Shown here: one piece after another, positions 42,316-51,456 of the stretch
How positions within the stretch are numbered: position 1 is the stretch's first letter
Layout of the letters: the number at the start of each line of letters is the position of its first letter
DNA from: Azospirillum sp. RU38E
GTDB lineage: Bacteria; Pseudomonadota; Alphaproteobacteria; Azospirillales; Azospirillaceae
Reading direction: 5' to 3'
Assembly: GCF_900188385.1 (NCBI RefSeq)
Contig: NZ_FZOI01000007.1
Coordinates: forward strand, 62,001-126,000
DNA length: 64,000 nucleotides
Made by a program: the position numbers and the translations under genes
The notes under the pieces: generated by a model
Databases searched by the model: none
Seen by the model: only the letters and a program-made list of their open reading frames with translations
Told to the model about the DNA's origin: nothing

Positions 42316-43194
42316 ATGACCGCCCTGCCGCTGATCGACGGACTGTCCGCCATTGTTGACCGTTATGACGGCTTCATCCTGGATCTCTGGGGTGTCATCC
42401 ATGACGGGGTCCGGCCCTATCCCGGCGTCGTCCATTGCCTGACGGAACTGCGCAACCGCGGCAAGCGGGTCTGCCTGCTGTCCAACGCGCCGCGCCGCGT
42501 GCCGGCCGCCGTGGCCAAGCTGAATGATATGGGCGTGGATGTTGACCTCTATGACGCGATCTTCACCTCTGGTGAGGCGACCTATGAGGCGTTGCTGGAC
42601 CCGCCGGATGAATGGCACCAGGGGTTGGGTCGCAACCTGTTCCATATCGGCCCGCCGCGCGACAATGATGTCTATGAGACCTTGCCCAATCGCCGCCGGG
42701 TGCATACGCCCGATCAGGCGGATTTCGTGCTGAATACCGGCATTGATGATTTTGACGAGACGCTGGCCGATTACGAGCCGGTGCTGACGGCCTGCGTGGA
42801 ACGCCGCCTGCCGATGCTGTGCGCCAACCCCGATCTGGTGGTGGTGGTCGATAACAAGCTGGTGATCTGCGCCGGGGAGCTGGCCCGCCGCTATGAGGAT
42901 CTGGGCGGGGAGGTGCGTTATCACGGCAAGCCCCACGCGCCGGTCTATCGCCGCTGTTTCCAGCTGTTGGGCGATCTGGCCCCGTCGCGCATTCTGGCGG
43001 TGGGTGACAGCCTGCGCACCGACATTGCCGGCGCCAATGAAGCCGGTATCGATGGGCTGCTGGTGACCGGTGGTATCCACCGGGAGGAGCTGGGGGCGAA
43101 TTGGGGCAGCCATCCCGATCCGCAATCCCTGGGCCGGCTGGTGGAAACCAGCGGCCACCGCCCTGTAGCGGCGATTCCGGGCCTGCGCTGGTAA
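42316..43194 (+). CDS. HAD-superfamily class IIA hydrolase (TIGR01459 type)
   Basis: A 292-residue cytoplasmic phosphatase-like protein with ATG 42316 and GGAAG upstream. HAD motif I is FILDLWGVIHDG, motif II is LLSNAPRRV, the motif III Lys is in HGKPHAPVYRRCF, and motif IV is ILAVGDSLRTDIAGANEAG. The class IIA cap lies between motifs II and III. In motif I the second Asp of DxD is Trp, as in TIGR01459 members, so catalysis may be altered. The substrate is unknown. A hairpin follows the stop. Confidence 0.9.
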   Translation: MTALPLIDGLSAIVDRYDGFILDLWGVIHDGVRPYPGVVHCLTELRNRGKRVCLLSNAPRRVPAAVAKLNDMGVDVDLYDAIFTSGEATYEALLDPPDEWHQGLGRNLFHIGPPRDNDVYETLPNRRRVHTPDQADFVLNTGIDDFDETLADYEPVLTACVERRLPMLCANPDLVVVVDNKLVICAGELARRYEDLGGEVRYHGKPHAPVYRRCFQLLGDLAPSRILAVGDSLRTDIAGANEAGIDGLLVTGGIHREELGANWGSHPDPQSLGRLVETSGHRPVAAIPGLRW

Positions 43195-43210
43195 AGGAAG
43201 CGCTTTCAAG

Positions 43211-43241
43211 GGCGGTGATGCCCAGCAAGGATATCACCGCC
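43211..43241 (+). terminator. Terminator-like hairpin after the HAD hydrolase gene
   Basis: GGCGGTGAT (43211-43219) pairs with ATCACCGCC (43233-43241) 16 bases after the stop. There is no strong T-run. Confidence 0.5.
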
Positions 43242-43328
43242 TGTCAATCTTTGGCGAAATCGTTTCCTTTTTGGATATTTTTTCCAGCCCCGGCGGATCA
43301 TACCTCTCGGGTCGATGGATTATTTTTG

Positions 43329-43700
43329 CTACTCTTCGTCGAAAATGCACAGGGCTTGACGGAAAGTGGTTGAATATCCTGCAGTGGTGCCGAATGGCGC
43401 CTGTTCCTCCGCCAGCCCGGTCACGGCGATTGGCTGCGACGCGGTGCGGAAATAGGACAGGATGAAGATGCGCAGCGCTGCTGTCAGCGCGCTGTCGCCG
43501 CGTCGCCCATCAATCATGGTGACGATCTCGTGAACGCCGCGGGCCTCCCGTCGGCAGATATCCGCCAGACTATCCCATAAAAGCGGTTCCATCCGCACGC
43601 TGGTTCGGCGGCCCCCCACGACCACATTGCGGCACACGGCGCGCATCGATTCCGGGGCGACATCATCGGGTTGAGACGGGGGGCGACGCTTGGCTGCCAT
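43329..43700 (-). CDS. Ribbon-helix-helix domain protein (RHH_4 type)
   Basis: A 123-residue protein. Residues about 24-90 form the alphaproteobacterial RHH_4 pattern: NVVVGGRRTSVRMEPLLWDS, LADICRREARGVHEIVTMID, and ALTAALRIFILSYFR. Such proteins are predicted DNA-binding regulators or arylsulfate-sulfotransferase-associated factors; targets are unknown. The C-terminal 30 residues are unconserved. It is convergent with the HAD gene. The start has a weak ribosome-binding site, and a Met at residue 19 is an alternative. Confidence 0.82.
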   Translation of the reverse strand: MAAKRRPPSQPDDVAPESMRAVCRNVVVGGRRTSVRMEPLLWDSLADICRREARGVHEIVTMIDGRRGDSALTAALRIFILSYFRTASQPIAVTGLAEEQAPFGTTAGYSTTFRQALCIFDEE

Positions 43701-43951
43701 ACGGGGACCGTCCGTCCTATTTTCAAGGTTGGTTCACAGTTGTGCGGAACATATTGAATCTACTTGTATGTGACAATGGGTTGTCGAAGGTATTATGACG
43801 CCATATGGTTATAAGACATTTCCTATGTGGAAATGTTCCCCGCCCTTTGGGTGATAATCCGGGGGGATCGCATCGAAATTTCATCTGTCTTTGCCGCATC
43901 TCCGCATCCCGGACATGGACACCGTGCCCGGCTGCGCCTAGTTTATCGACC

Positions 43952-45202
43952 ATGAGGGACGAGCCATACGATAGCGACCCGGCCCTGGACGCCGACTGGA
44001 ACTCCATCGCCCTGCGGGGCGGGGTTGCCAGCCTGCGCGTGCCGGCCAGCTGGCAACGCCTGTCACGCGATGATGGCGGGCTGGCTTTCCAGTCGCCGGG
44101 GGCGAATCCGGTCGATCTGTTGGTCTCCGTCACCACCTATCGCAATCCCTATGGCGTCGATGCGGATGAGGCCATCCAGTATCTGGACCGGGAAAATGTG
44201 CTGCCGCGCGGCATTGTCCCGTCCGATGATGAAGGCCCGGCGGGGGATGAGGAGCGGCGCTGGATCGCCTATGCCGTGGCCCAGCCGCCCGACCGGCAGA
44301 TTTTCGTCTGGAAGGTGGCGGATTTCCAGCCACCGGACCATGTGCGCGTTGTCTCCCTGCAACTGCATGTGCCGGCCCTGTCCAGTGCGGCACCCGACCT
44401 GGGCGCCCTGATCGACCGGTTGGGGGAGGAGGCGGCGCGCATCAAGTTCTACCCGGCCCCCGTGCAGGGGCCGGTGCAGCGCGTCACCATGCGCAATGTC
44501 AGCCATGGGGATCAGGTGCGCTTCCGCCTGCCCTGGGATTGGGTGAGCGTGCGGGAGGACGAACTGACCCTGTTCCACCGGGAAGAGACGGGCAGCGGCA
44601 CCCTGCGCGTCGCCGTCCATGGCTTCAACCATGAAGGGCCGGAAGCCCAGCTGCTGGCCCGCACCGTGCTGCGTCAGACGGCGGAGCAGTTCGCCGAAGG
44701 CCCGGATGGCCGTATCGGCCATGGCAGCCTGGAATGGCTGGAACATGGGGAGGTAATGGCCCGATTCGTCACCGACGGGGAGGAGGATGGCGAGAAATTG
44801 CGCTTCTTCCTCTGGCTGCGGGGCGTGGCACAGGAAGGCCAGACCATCGTCGCCCTGTTTAGCTTCGCCTATCCGCTGGCCGCCTGCGGGGGGGAGCGGG
44901 AGGGAACACTGGTCACCATGCTGGAACGGGAAATCCGTCAGGCCATGATCGGCCCCGCCAGCGAGGAAGAGGGCGATGGCGACGACCTTGCTGCCGCCAT
45001 CCCCGGCATGGATGGCGGCGGCTTCAGCCTGGCCGACCTGCTGGATGCCGATGACGACGACGATATGGATGAAGAGGATGACGATGCCGACCCATCGCTT
45101 CCCTTCTTCCCCAGCTCCTATGAAGAGGGGCTGCTGGATGAGGACGAGGAGGACGAGGAGGATGACGATGATGATGAGGGCGGGCCGATCGGCAATGCTT
45201 GA
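43952..45202 (+). CDS. Two-domain protein with long acidic C-terminal tail, function unknown
   Basis: A 416-residue protein from ATG 43952. Two related halves are visible: residues about 15-160 (GGVASLRVPASWQRLSRDD, LLVSVTTYRNPYG) and about 175-320 (GDQVRFRLPWDWVSVREDEL, LRVAVHGFNHEGP). Each opens with the pattern of a beta-rich domain that begins with a x(F/L)RVPxxW-like stretch. The last 70 residues are almost purely Asp/Glu, interrupted by GGGFSLADLLDAD and LPFFPSSYEEGLL. No signal or membrane segment is seen. An acidic tail may mimic nucleic acid or bind basic proteins. The function is unknown. Confidence 0.72.
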   Translation: MRDEPYDSDPALDADWNSIALRGGVASLRVPASWQRLSRDDGGLAFQSPGANPVDLLVSVTTYRNPYGVDADEAIQYLDRENVLPRGIVPSDDEGPAGDEERRWIAYAVAQPPDRQIFVWKVADFQPPDHVRVVSLQLHVPALSSAAPDLGALIDRLGEEAARIKFYPAPVQGPVQRVTMRNVSHGDQVRFRLPWDWVSVREDELTLFHREETGSGTLRVAVHGFNHEGPEAQLLARTVLRQTAEQFAEGPDGRIGHGSLEWLEHGEVMARFVTDGEEDGEKLRFFLWLRGVAQEGQTIVALFSFAYPLAACGGEREGTLVTMLEREIRQAMIGPASEEEGDGDDLAAAIPGMDGGGFSLADLLDADDDDDMDEEDDDADPSLPFFPSSYEEGLLDEDEEDEEDDDDDEGGPIGNA

Positions 45203-45211
45203 GCCCCCGGC

Positions 45212-45781
45212 TCAACAGACCAGCATCGCCTCCTGCTCGATCAGCAGCCGCACGGGCGCACCAGCGGCGGTTTCCGGCGGCGGGTCATCAAAATGGATGA
45301 TGCCGAGCAGCCGCCGGTCGCCGTCGTCGCAGCCAAAGGGCAGCAGCAGCCGGCTGTAACGAACGCCCAGGCCGCCCGGCAGTTCCACCCGCACCCGGCT
45401 CCAGTTCGGGCGGGCGGCGCCATGGGTACGCAGGTAAGAGGCGGCGGCCCCCTCGAAGGCCGGCATCAGCCCGGTATCAATGTCCCGTCCGGTGGCGTCC
45501 GTCCCGCTGAACCGCGTCAGCGCGCTGCCATAGAGCGTAAAGCGGGGCATGGCGCCGTTGCGGGGAAACCGCACCATCAGCAGATGGGCCAGCCAGGGCC
45601 GCAGCGGGGCGATCAGGTCGCCATTCCAGACCGGCAACCCCTCTTCCAGCCGGGGCAATTGCCGCCACCAGGGCAACAGTGATTGCAGCACCGGCAGCCT
45701 TGCCGGTTCGCCGGTTTGCAGGGGGGGCTGCGGCGCGCGCTGGGTCGCGGCAGCCCTCCCCATCATTTCGTGTGCAGCCAT
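45212..45781 (-). CDS. PAS_5-type domain protein
   Basis: A 189-residue cytoplasmic protein. The alphaproteobacterial PAS_5 pattern is visible: LPWWRQLPRLEEGLPVWNGD near residue 40, then FTLYGSALTRFSGTDATGRD (about 80-100), YLRTHGAARPNWSRV and YSRLLLPFGCDDG. These proteins are thought to be sensory or structural PAS domains without an output module. Partners are unknown. It is convergent with the acidic-tailed protein gene, with a 9-base gap. Confidence 0.8.
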   Translation of the reverse strand: MAAHEMMGRAAATQRAPQPPLQTGEPARLPVLQSLLPWWRQLPRLEEGLPVWNGDLIAPLRPWLAHLLMVRFPRNGAMPRFTLYGSALTRFSGTDATGRDIDTGLMPAFEGAAASYLRTHGAARPNWSRVRVELPGGLGVRYSRLLLPFGCDDGDRRLLGIIHFDDPPPETAAGAPVRLLIEQEAMLVC

Positions 45782-45929
45782 GAAGGTGGCCCGTCATGTC
45801 AAAGGTGATGGATGGTGCCTGTCAGACGGGGGGCCTGTCCACTGCATCCATGCATCAAAGGGATAGGTGGGCTGCGTTTGGTGGGGATTCCGCGCTCGCC
45901 ACAGGGGTTTCCGGTGGAAAATCCTAGGC

Positions 45930-47618
45930 CTAGTGGCCGCGCTGACGGATATCCTGTACAAACCGTTCGATCTCGCGGTTCAGGTCGGCGGAAAGACTGC
46001 CGAGAGTGCCGATCCAGTCTTCGATTCCATCGGCAGAACGCAGGGTGGCGGTGGCCCCGCTGGAAATTTCCTTCACCCGTTCAGAGGCGCGCCGGGCCGC
46101 CTGCGCCGCTGCACCGGCATTCTGCCCCACCTCGCGGATGGCTTGTGATTGCTGGTGAACGGCGCCGGCGATGGCGCTGGCATTGCCATTCACCGCATCA
46201 ATGGTGCTGGCCACCCGGCCGATGCTGGCCACGGCCTGGGCGACATTGGCCTGCAGGCGGCCGATCTGCTCCCCGATCTCATCGGTGGCGCGGGCGGTCT
46301 GGTTGGCCAGGGCCTTCACCTCTGTGGCCACCACGGCGAAGCCCTTGCCGGCATCGCCGGCCCGCGCCGCCTCGATGGTGGCGTTCAGGGCCAGCAGGTT
46401 GGTCTGGCCGGCAATATCATTGATCATGGCCACGATATCGCTGATCTGGGTGGCGGCGGTGGAAAGCCCGTCGACCACCTGCCGGGCCGCCCGCGCCTCC
46501 TGCGCCGCCTCCTGGCTGGTGCGGGCGGCCCCGGTCACCTGCTGGGTGATCTCCCCGCTGCTGGCATCCAGCTGCTGCGCCGCCCCGGCGGCGGACTGCA
46601 CATTGGTGGCGGCCTGATCGGCATCGCCGGCAATGCGGGCGGCTGCCCCCTCGGCGTCACGGGCCTTGGCGGCCATATCGGCGGACAGGGTGTGCAGTTG
46701 TGCGATGCCATCGCCGATCTGTCGTACCGTATCGCGCACCCGTGCCTCGATGGCATCTGCCACGCCCAGCAGCAGGCGTTGCTGTTCCTCTCGTGCGGCG
46801 ATGGCGCTGGCCGCCTGGCTGGCCTCCAGCGCCTGCTTGTCCACGGCCTGCGCGCGGAAAAAGTTGGTGGCCTCGGCCATCTCCTGCAGCTCGTCGCCGC
46901 TGCGCAGCACGGGCACGCTGGTTTCCAGCTGCCCCTGGGCCAGCTGGCGCATCGCCGCCGTCAGGCGCCGGACCGGCCGGATGATGCTGAGCCCCACCAG
47001 CAACAACGCCAGGGAAACCAGCACCAGGGTTGACAGATAGCTGCTGCCGACCAGCAGGCTGGACTGGGCGAGCCAGTTCTCCTGTTCGGTGCGGGCCTGG
47101 GACAGTTCCTTCTGGATCAGGTTGTTCAGATTGCCCAACTCATCATTCAATGTGGCAGCTGCGGTGTCGATTTCATCATCCAGGGCGGCGAAACGGGCAT
47201 CATCGGCCCCCTTATCCACGGCAGGCACCAGCCCTTCCAGCAGGGCGCGGTGCAACACGGCCACCTGTTCAGCGGCCGCGCGGATGGCAGCCGTTTCCCC
47301 GCTGGCCATGCTCTGGCGCTGCCAGTCGGCAATATGGGTGGAAAGCTGGCCCAGTTCCTTATCAATGATCTTGCGCCGTTCATCGTCGACCCGGCCATCG
47401 GCGCGGTCGACGATGATATCCATGGCCACCAGCGCCAGTTCCAGCGCGCTACGCCGGGCCGCCTCCACCTCCGCCACCTGGGCCTGCCGGCTGTTGGTCT
47501 GGCTGATCTTGGCCGAGAGCACCCCATTCATCCAATAGGTGCTGACGCTGATGATGCTCAGCCCCGCCAGCGCGATGCACCAGACAAGCAGCAACTTGCG
47601 ACGGATGGTCCAATGCAT
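45930..47618 (-). CDS. Methyl-accepting chemotaxis protein (first)
   Basis: A 562-residue chemoreceptor. The first membrane helix is at about residues 9-30, a mostly helical periplasmic domain at about 32-190, the second membrane helix at about 193-215, and HAMP at about 216-270 ([20 protein letters not shown]). The cytoplasmic signalling hairpin has the tip around [20 protein letters not shown] then [21 protein letters not shown] 47618 opens directly at the first helix ([13 protein letters not shown]); longer upstream frames lack that. It couples to CheA/CheW. The ligand is unknown. It is monocistronic. Confidence 0.93.
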   Translation of the reverse strand: MHWTIRRKLLLVWCIALAGLSIISVSTYWMNGVLSAKISQTNSRQAQVAEVEAARRSALELALVAMDIIVDRADGRVDDERRKIIDKELGQLSTHIADWQRQSMASGETAAIRAAAEQVAVLHRALLEGLVPAVDKGADDARFAALDDEIDTAAATLNDELGNLNNLIQKELSQARTEQENWLAQSSLLVGSSYLSTLVLVSLALLLVGLSIIRPVRRLTAAMRQLAQGQLETSVPVLRSGDELQEMAEATNFFRAQAVDKQALEASQAASAIAAREEQQRLLLGVADAIEARVRDTVRQIGDGIAQLHTLSADMAAKARDAEGAAARIAGDADQAATNVQSAAGAAQQLDASSGEITQQVTGAARTSQEAAQEARAARQVVDGLSTAATQISDIVAMINDIAGQTNLLALNATIEAARAGDAGKGFAVVATEVKALANQTARATDEIGEQIGRLQANVAQAVASIGRVASTIDAVNGNASAIAGAVHQQSQAIREVGQNAGAAAQAARRASERVKEISSGATATLRSADGIEDWIGTLGSLSADLNREIERFVQDIRQRGH

Positions 47619-47767
47619 GGGGGCACTCTCTCGCGTTCCGTCGCCCGGTCCGGGCTTCAACAAAATGTCCGATTTAGCGGTAGAGGTTATCGCGCTGGCG
47701 GGCGTAGCTGTAGATATGCTTCGGGATACAATTGACTGCGACTCCAACCATCGCCCCGCCTGGGCCC

Positions 47768-47809
47768 AAAACGACAACACCCCGCCGGACAGCGTCCGGC
47801 GGGGTGTTG
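47768..47809 (-). terminator. Terminator of the ffh-rplS operon
   Basis: CAACACCCCGCCGGAC (47775-47790) pairs with GTCCGGCGGGGTGTTG (47794-47809) and is followed on the minus strand by a TTTT run (47768-47771), 28 bases after the rplS stop. Confidence 0.88.
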
Positions 47810-47837
47810 CGCATCAGTCCCGAAGGGGAGTGATGAA

Positions 47838-48233
47838 TTACTCGGCGATCGAGCGGCCGTTCTTCATGCCGCGGCCGGTGGTGCGCTCGGCGATACGAGC
47901 GGACTTGCCGGTCAGGCCACGCAGGTAATACAGCTTGGCGCGACGGACCTGACCCTTGCGGACCAGCTCGATGCTGTCCAGACGCGGGCTGTACAGCGGG
48001 AACACGCGTTCCACGCCTTCGCCATAGGAGATCTTGCGGACGGTGAAGCTGGAATTGATGCCGGCGTTCTTGCGGGCGATCACGACACCTTCGTAAGCCT
48101 GGATACGCTCACGGGTACCTTCGGTCACCTTCACGTTCACCTTCACGGTGTCGCCGGGGGAGAAGGTCGGGATCTTCTTGCCTTCGGACAGCTTGGCAAC
48201 CTGTTCGGCTTCCAACTTCTGCAGAATGTTCAT
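47838..48233 (-). CDS. rplS: 50S ribosomal protein L19
   Basis: A 131-residue protein at the 30S-50S interface. [50 protein letters not shown] and RAKLYYLR are the family pattern. ATG 48233 was preferred because AAGGA lies 9 bases before it, while ATG 48242 would touch that site. It starts 6 bases past the trmD stop and is the last gene of the SRP/ribosome operon. It is a little longer than the E. coli protein at the C-terminus ([14 protein letters not shown]). Confidence 0.97.
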   Translation of the reverse strand: MNILQKLEAEQVAKLSEGKKIPTFSPGDTVKVNVKVTEGTRERIQAYEGVVIARKNAGINSSFTVRKISYGEGVERVFPLYSPRLDSIELVRKGQVRRAKLYYLRGLTGKSARIAERTTGRGMKNGRSIAE

Positions 48234-48238
48234 AATAC

Positions 48239-49090
48239 TCATCCTTCACTGCTGCCGCTGTTCCCGTCCGGGGATACAACGGCTGTTGTTGGCTCGGCCG
48301 CTACCCTGCGGGTGCGGCGTTTCTTCACCTTTGGGACCGGGCGGCTTTCCAGATAGGCGGACCACAGGTCCGGCCGTCGGGCCGCTGTGATCTGTTCTGC
48401 CTGGTCGAGCCGCCAAGCCCGGACCTTCTCATGGTGGCCGGAAAAAAGGACTTCCGGCACCGCACGGCCATTCCAGACGGGTGGCCGCGTATAATGGGGA
48501 TACTCTAACAATCCCCGCTCAAAACTCTCTTCCCCTGCCGTCTCCACGTTGCCCATGACGCCCGGCAGCAGCCGGACCACGGCGTCGATCAGACAGAGGG
48601 CCGCCGGTTCACCACCGGACAGCACGAAATCACCCAGAGAAACCTCCTCCAGGTGATGTTCCTCGATGACCCGCTCATCCACCCCTTCATACCGCCCGCA
48701 CAGCACGGTGATAGACCCTTCCTGCGCGATCTCTCGCACAAGAGTCTGATCCAGCACGCGACCGCGCGGGGAGAGGTAGACAAGCCGACCCCGTTTGATG
48801 CCTTTGGCTTCCTGCCGGGCCAATGCTTCCCGGATGGCTGCATCCAGCACATCCGCCCGCATCACCATGCCAGGGCCACCGCCGAACGGGGTGTCGTCCA
48901 CGGAGCGATGCTTATCGCGCGCGAATTCGCGGATGTCCAGCGTTTCCAGCGCCCAGGTGCCGCGTTCCAGCGCCTTTCCGGCCAGTGACAACCCCAGCGG
49001 ACCCGGAAACATCTCCGGGAACAGGGTCAAGACACTGACATGGAAGGCGGGCTGTTCGGCCGGCGTATGGGGGCTTTGCACGTCGGACAT
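48239..49090 (-). CDS. trmD: tRNA (guanine-N1)-methyltransferase
   Basis: A 283-residue SPOUT methyltransferase that makes m1G37 in tRNAs and prevents frameshifting. The N-terminal [30 protein letters not shown], and the trefoil-knot SAM site ([36 protein letters not shown]) are complete; RPPVWNG and LLSGHH-like [14 protein letters not shown] follow. ATG 49090 gives an N-terminus slightly longer than average; the frame is open to 49159. A basic, then Ser/Gly-rich C-terminal extension of about 30 residues (KVKKRRTRR) is unusual. It lies 4 bases after rimM. Confidence 0.96.
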   Translation of the reverse strand: MSDVQSPHTPAEQPAFHVSVLTLFPEMFPGPLGLSLAGKALERGTWALETLDIREFARDKHRSVDDTPFGGGPGMVMRADVLDAAIREALARQEAKGIKRGRLVYLSPRGRVLDQTLVREIAQEGSITVLCGRYEGVDERVIEEHHLEEVSLGDFVLSGGEPAALCLIDAVVRLLPGVMGNVETAGEESFERGLLEYPHYTRPPVWNGRAVPEVLFSGHHEKVRAWRLDQAEQITAARRPDLWSAYLESRPVPKVKKRRTRRVAAEPTTAVVSPDGNSGSSEG

Positions 49091-49094
49091 GGGA

Positions 49095-49727
49095 TCAACG
49101 GGCCTCGCCCGTCTCCTCCACCGCGTCGGCTTCCGATTCGCCCGCTGCCGGCTCGTCATCCAGGTCCAGCTTGCCGCCCATTTCCGCCAGCTCTTCCGGG
49201 TCCGGCCTGGCCGGGGTGAAGAGGTTGACGGGGGGATCGACGACGACGCGGGAAGCCTTCACATCCACCAGCGGCACGCAGGCGCGGCTGAAGGGGATGA
49301 AGACGGTCTTGCCGGAGACATGGTTGATCTCCAGCATGTCGCCGGCGCCGAAATCATGGATGGCCTTGATGGTCCCGAAAGCGACATCGCCTTCCGGGCC
49401 TTCCGTGACAGTCACCAGCCCGATCAGGTCGGTATGGTAGAACTCGTCCTCATCCTCGATCGCGGGCAGGCGGTCGCGGTCAACGAACAGGCGCACGCCC
49501 TTCAGCGCGTCGGCGGCATCACGCCCCTTCACGCCGCTGGCCTCGACCAGAAGATGGTCTTTGCCCATGCCGGTCATGCGCAGGGTGAACTGGCGCGTGC
49601 CGGTCTCGTCGGTCAGCGGGTTGTAATCGAACAGGGCTTCCGGGTCCGCGGTGAAGCTCTTCACCCGCAGACGCCCATGAACCCCATGCGATCCAATGAT
49701 CTGGGCGACGCAAACGCGATCGGTCAT
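49095..49727 (-). CDS. rimM: Ribosome maturation factor RimM
   Basis: A 210-residue 30S assembly factor that binds S19. The N-terminal RimM domain ([20 protein letters not shown], then [10 protein letters not shown]) and the C-terminal PRC-barrel ([33 protein letters not shown]) are clear. ATG 49727 has AAGGAACG 5 bases upstream. The last 35 residues are acidic and unconserved. A hairpin at 49749-49779 separates it from rpsP, possibly setting the relative expression of ribosomal protein and processing factor. Confidence 0.96.
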   Translation of the reverse strand: MTDRVCVAQIIGSHGVHGRLRVKSFTADPEALFDYNPLTDETGTRQFTLRMTGMGKDHLLVEASGVKGRDAADALKGVRLFVDRDRLPAIEDEDEFYHTDLIGLVTVTEGPEGDVAFGTIKAIHDFGAGDMLEINHVSGKTVFIPFSRACVPLVDVKASRVVVDPPVNLFTPARPDPEELAEMGGKLDLDDEPAAGESEADAVEETGEAR

Positions 49728-49748
49728 TACTCGTTCCTTAGAAACCAC

Positions 49749-49779
49749 CGGGCCGGAATGGGGGTACCATCCCGGCCCG
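49749..49779 (-). other. Hairpin between rpsP and rimM
   Basis: CGGGCCGGAATGG pairs with CCATCCCGGCCCG (13 bp, one mismatch that is G-U in one RNA strand), loop GGGTA region. It sits between the rpsP stop and the rimM ribosome-binding site and has no T-run, so it may be an attenuator or an mRNA-processing/stability hairpin. Confidence 0.6.
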
Positions 49780-49787
49780 TCGCCTCA

Positions 49788-50141
49788 TTACTCGGCGGCG
49801 GCTTCAGCGGCCTTGGCGGCCAGCTTGGCGCGCTCCTGGGCCTTGGCCTTCGGGGCGGACTTCTTCGGGCTTTCGATGATGGCCGGGGCCTCGATCAGGT
49901 TGGCCTTGCCCAGGAACTTGGCAACGCGGTCGGTCGGCTGCGCGCCCTTGGACAGCCAGCCCTTGATGGCCTCTTCCTTCAGCACCACGCGCTCCGGGTG
50001 ATCGGAGGCCAGCATCGGGTTGTAGGTGCCAACCTTCTCGATGAAGGCGCCATCGCGCGGGGCGCGGCTGTCGGCAACGACGATGCTGTAGAACGGGCGC
50101 TTCTTGGAACCACCACGGGCCAGACGGATCTTCACGGACAT
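49788..50141 (-). CDS. rpsP: 30S ribosomal protein S16
   Basis: A 117-residue assembly protein of the small subunit. [31 protein letters not shown] and [11 protein letters not shown] are diagnostic, followed by a Lys/Ala-rich C-terminal tail typical of alphaproteobacteria. AAGGAAG lies 7 bases before ATG 50141. It is 180 bases downstream of the GNAT gene in the ffh operon order. Confidence 0.97.
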   Translation of the reverse strand: MSVKIRLARGGSKKRPFYSIVVADSRAPRDGAFIEKVGTYNPMLASDHPERVVLKEEAIKGWLSKGAQPTDRVAKFLGKANLIEAPAIIESPKKSAPKAKAQERAKLAAKAAEAAAE

Positions 50142-50322
50142 TTGATTACTTCCTTGGTTTAAAAGCTGTTCTCTGGATGGGACAGACCGTCTGAAGCCTG
50201 TGCCCGTCCAGATCGGGCACGAAAGACGGGAGAGATGTGACGCCGGATGCCGGCATCACGGGATGGCAGGCCGGGGCAGGTAAATGCCCCTTCGGCCACC
50301 ATGGGAAAGCGGGGGTGGCGCA

Positions 50323-51456
50323 TCAGCCCTTCCCCCGCAATTGCGTGTCGGCCCATTCCGGGGCCAGCAGCCCGTAAATGGCGCTGTCGACAAATTCATC
50401 GTCGCGGGCAAAGCCCTGGCGGCGCACGCCTTCCAGGGTGAAACCCAGCGCCCGCAGCACCCCGGCAGAGGCCAGATTGCGCGGGTCCAGCACGGCTTCC
50501 ACCCGGTGCTTGCCCAGATCGACAAAGGCATGGCGCAGCAGGGCGGCCCCGGTGGCCTTGACCAGCCCGCGACCGCGGGCCGCCGGCACCAGGATATAGC
50601 CCAGCTCAATCTGCGCCGTGGTTTCCTTGTGCAGCAGCGCCCAGCCCAGGCATTCGCCGCCATCGGTGGTGATGGCCCAGTTGCGGCTGCCAGTCGCACC
50701 GGCGACGATGCCGGCAATCTTGGCGCGGGTCTGGTCGATGCTGGTGTAATGGGCGTGCGGCATGTACCGCATACTGTCTTCATCACCATAGGCGGCGTGC
50801 AGCGCGTCGGCATCGCTGTTGCGCAGCGGGCGCAGCACCACCGGCCCTTCATGCAGCACTGGCACGCGACTGGGCAGGTTGCGTTTGGCCCGCCATTCAT
50901 CGGCCAGCAGGCCGAACACGCCGGTATCCAGATAATCCCCGTCATAGAGATAATCGCGGCGCTGCAGCCCTTCCTGGGTGAAGCCCAGACGTCGCAGCAG
51001 CCCGCCGGATGCATGGTTGCGCGGGTCGATATTGGCGGCCAGCCGGTGCAGGCCCCAGACCTCGAACCCGTAATCCAGCACGGTGCGCATCGCCTCTTCC
51101 GCGTAACCCTGGCCACGCAGGGCGGGGGAGAGGATATAGCCGACCCAGCCCATCCGGTCCTTGACCGCGAAGATGGTGGTCCAGCCCAGGCAATGCTGCC
51201 CGTCGGTGGTGATGGCCCAGGTGCGGCAGGTGCCATCCTCCACCAGCGCCCGATCCAGCGAGGCTTCCGTCTGGTCCAGGTTGGTATGGGGCGGGTGGGA
51301 CCAGTATTTCATGCTGTCCGGATCGGACAGCAGCGCGTGCATGGCCGGCAGGTCGGCGCGCGACAGCGGGCGCAGCACCAGCCGCGCCGTCATCAGCGTC
51401 GCATGATCGGGGGACGAGGCCGCCACACCCGTATCCTGACCCACCGGCAGAACCAT
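50323..51456 (-). CDS. Tandem GNAT acetyltransferase (two RimJ/RimL-like domains)
   Basis: A 377-residue fusion of two complete GNAT domains. The first is at about residues 22-185 (TARLVLRPLSRADLPAMHAL, GYILSPALRGQGYAEEAMRT). The second is at about 200-370 (VVLRPLRNSDADALHAAYGD, GYILVPAARGRGLVKATGAA). Both have the acetyl-CoA-binding R/Q-x-x-G-x-G/A loop (RGQGYA, RGRGLV) and the terminal NxxSxxVLxxLGF-like motif (NHASGGLLRRLGF, NLASAGVLRALGF). Such enzymes acetylate protein N-termini or small amines. The start overlaps the ffh stop in TGATG, so it is translated with ffh. The substrate is unknown; a ribosomal or nascent protein is possible from context. Confidence 0.88.
   Translation of the reverse strand: MVLPVGQDTGVAASSPDHATLMTARLVLRPLSRADLPAMHALLSDPDSMKYWSHPPHTNLDQTEASLDRALVEDGTCRTWAITTDGQHCLGWTTIFAVKDRMGWVGYILSPALRGQGYAEEAMRTVLDYGFEVWGLHRLAANIDPRNHASGGLLRRLGFTQEGLQRRDYLYDGDYLDTGVFGLLADEWRAKRNLPSRVPVLHEGPVVLRPLRNSDADALHAAYGDEDSMRYMPHAHYTSIDQTRAKIAGIVAGATGSRNWAITTDGGECLGWALLHKETTAQIELGYILVPAARGRGLVKATGAALLRHAFVDLGKHRVEAVLDPRNLASAGVLRALGFTLEGVRRQGFARDDEFVDSAIYGLLAPEWADTQLRGKG

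Noticed and set aside
43805-43951. Upstream start of the acidic-tailed protein
   Set aside because: The extension looks like non-coding sequence and the conserved part starts after ATG 43952.
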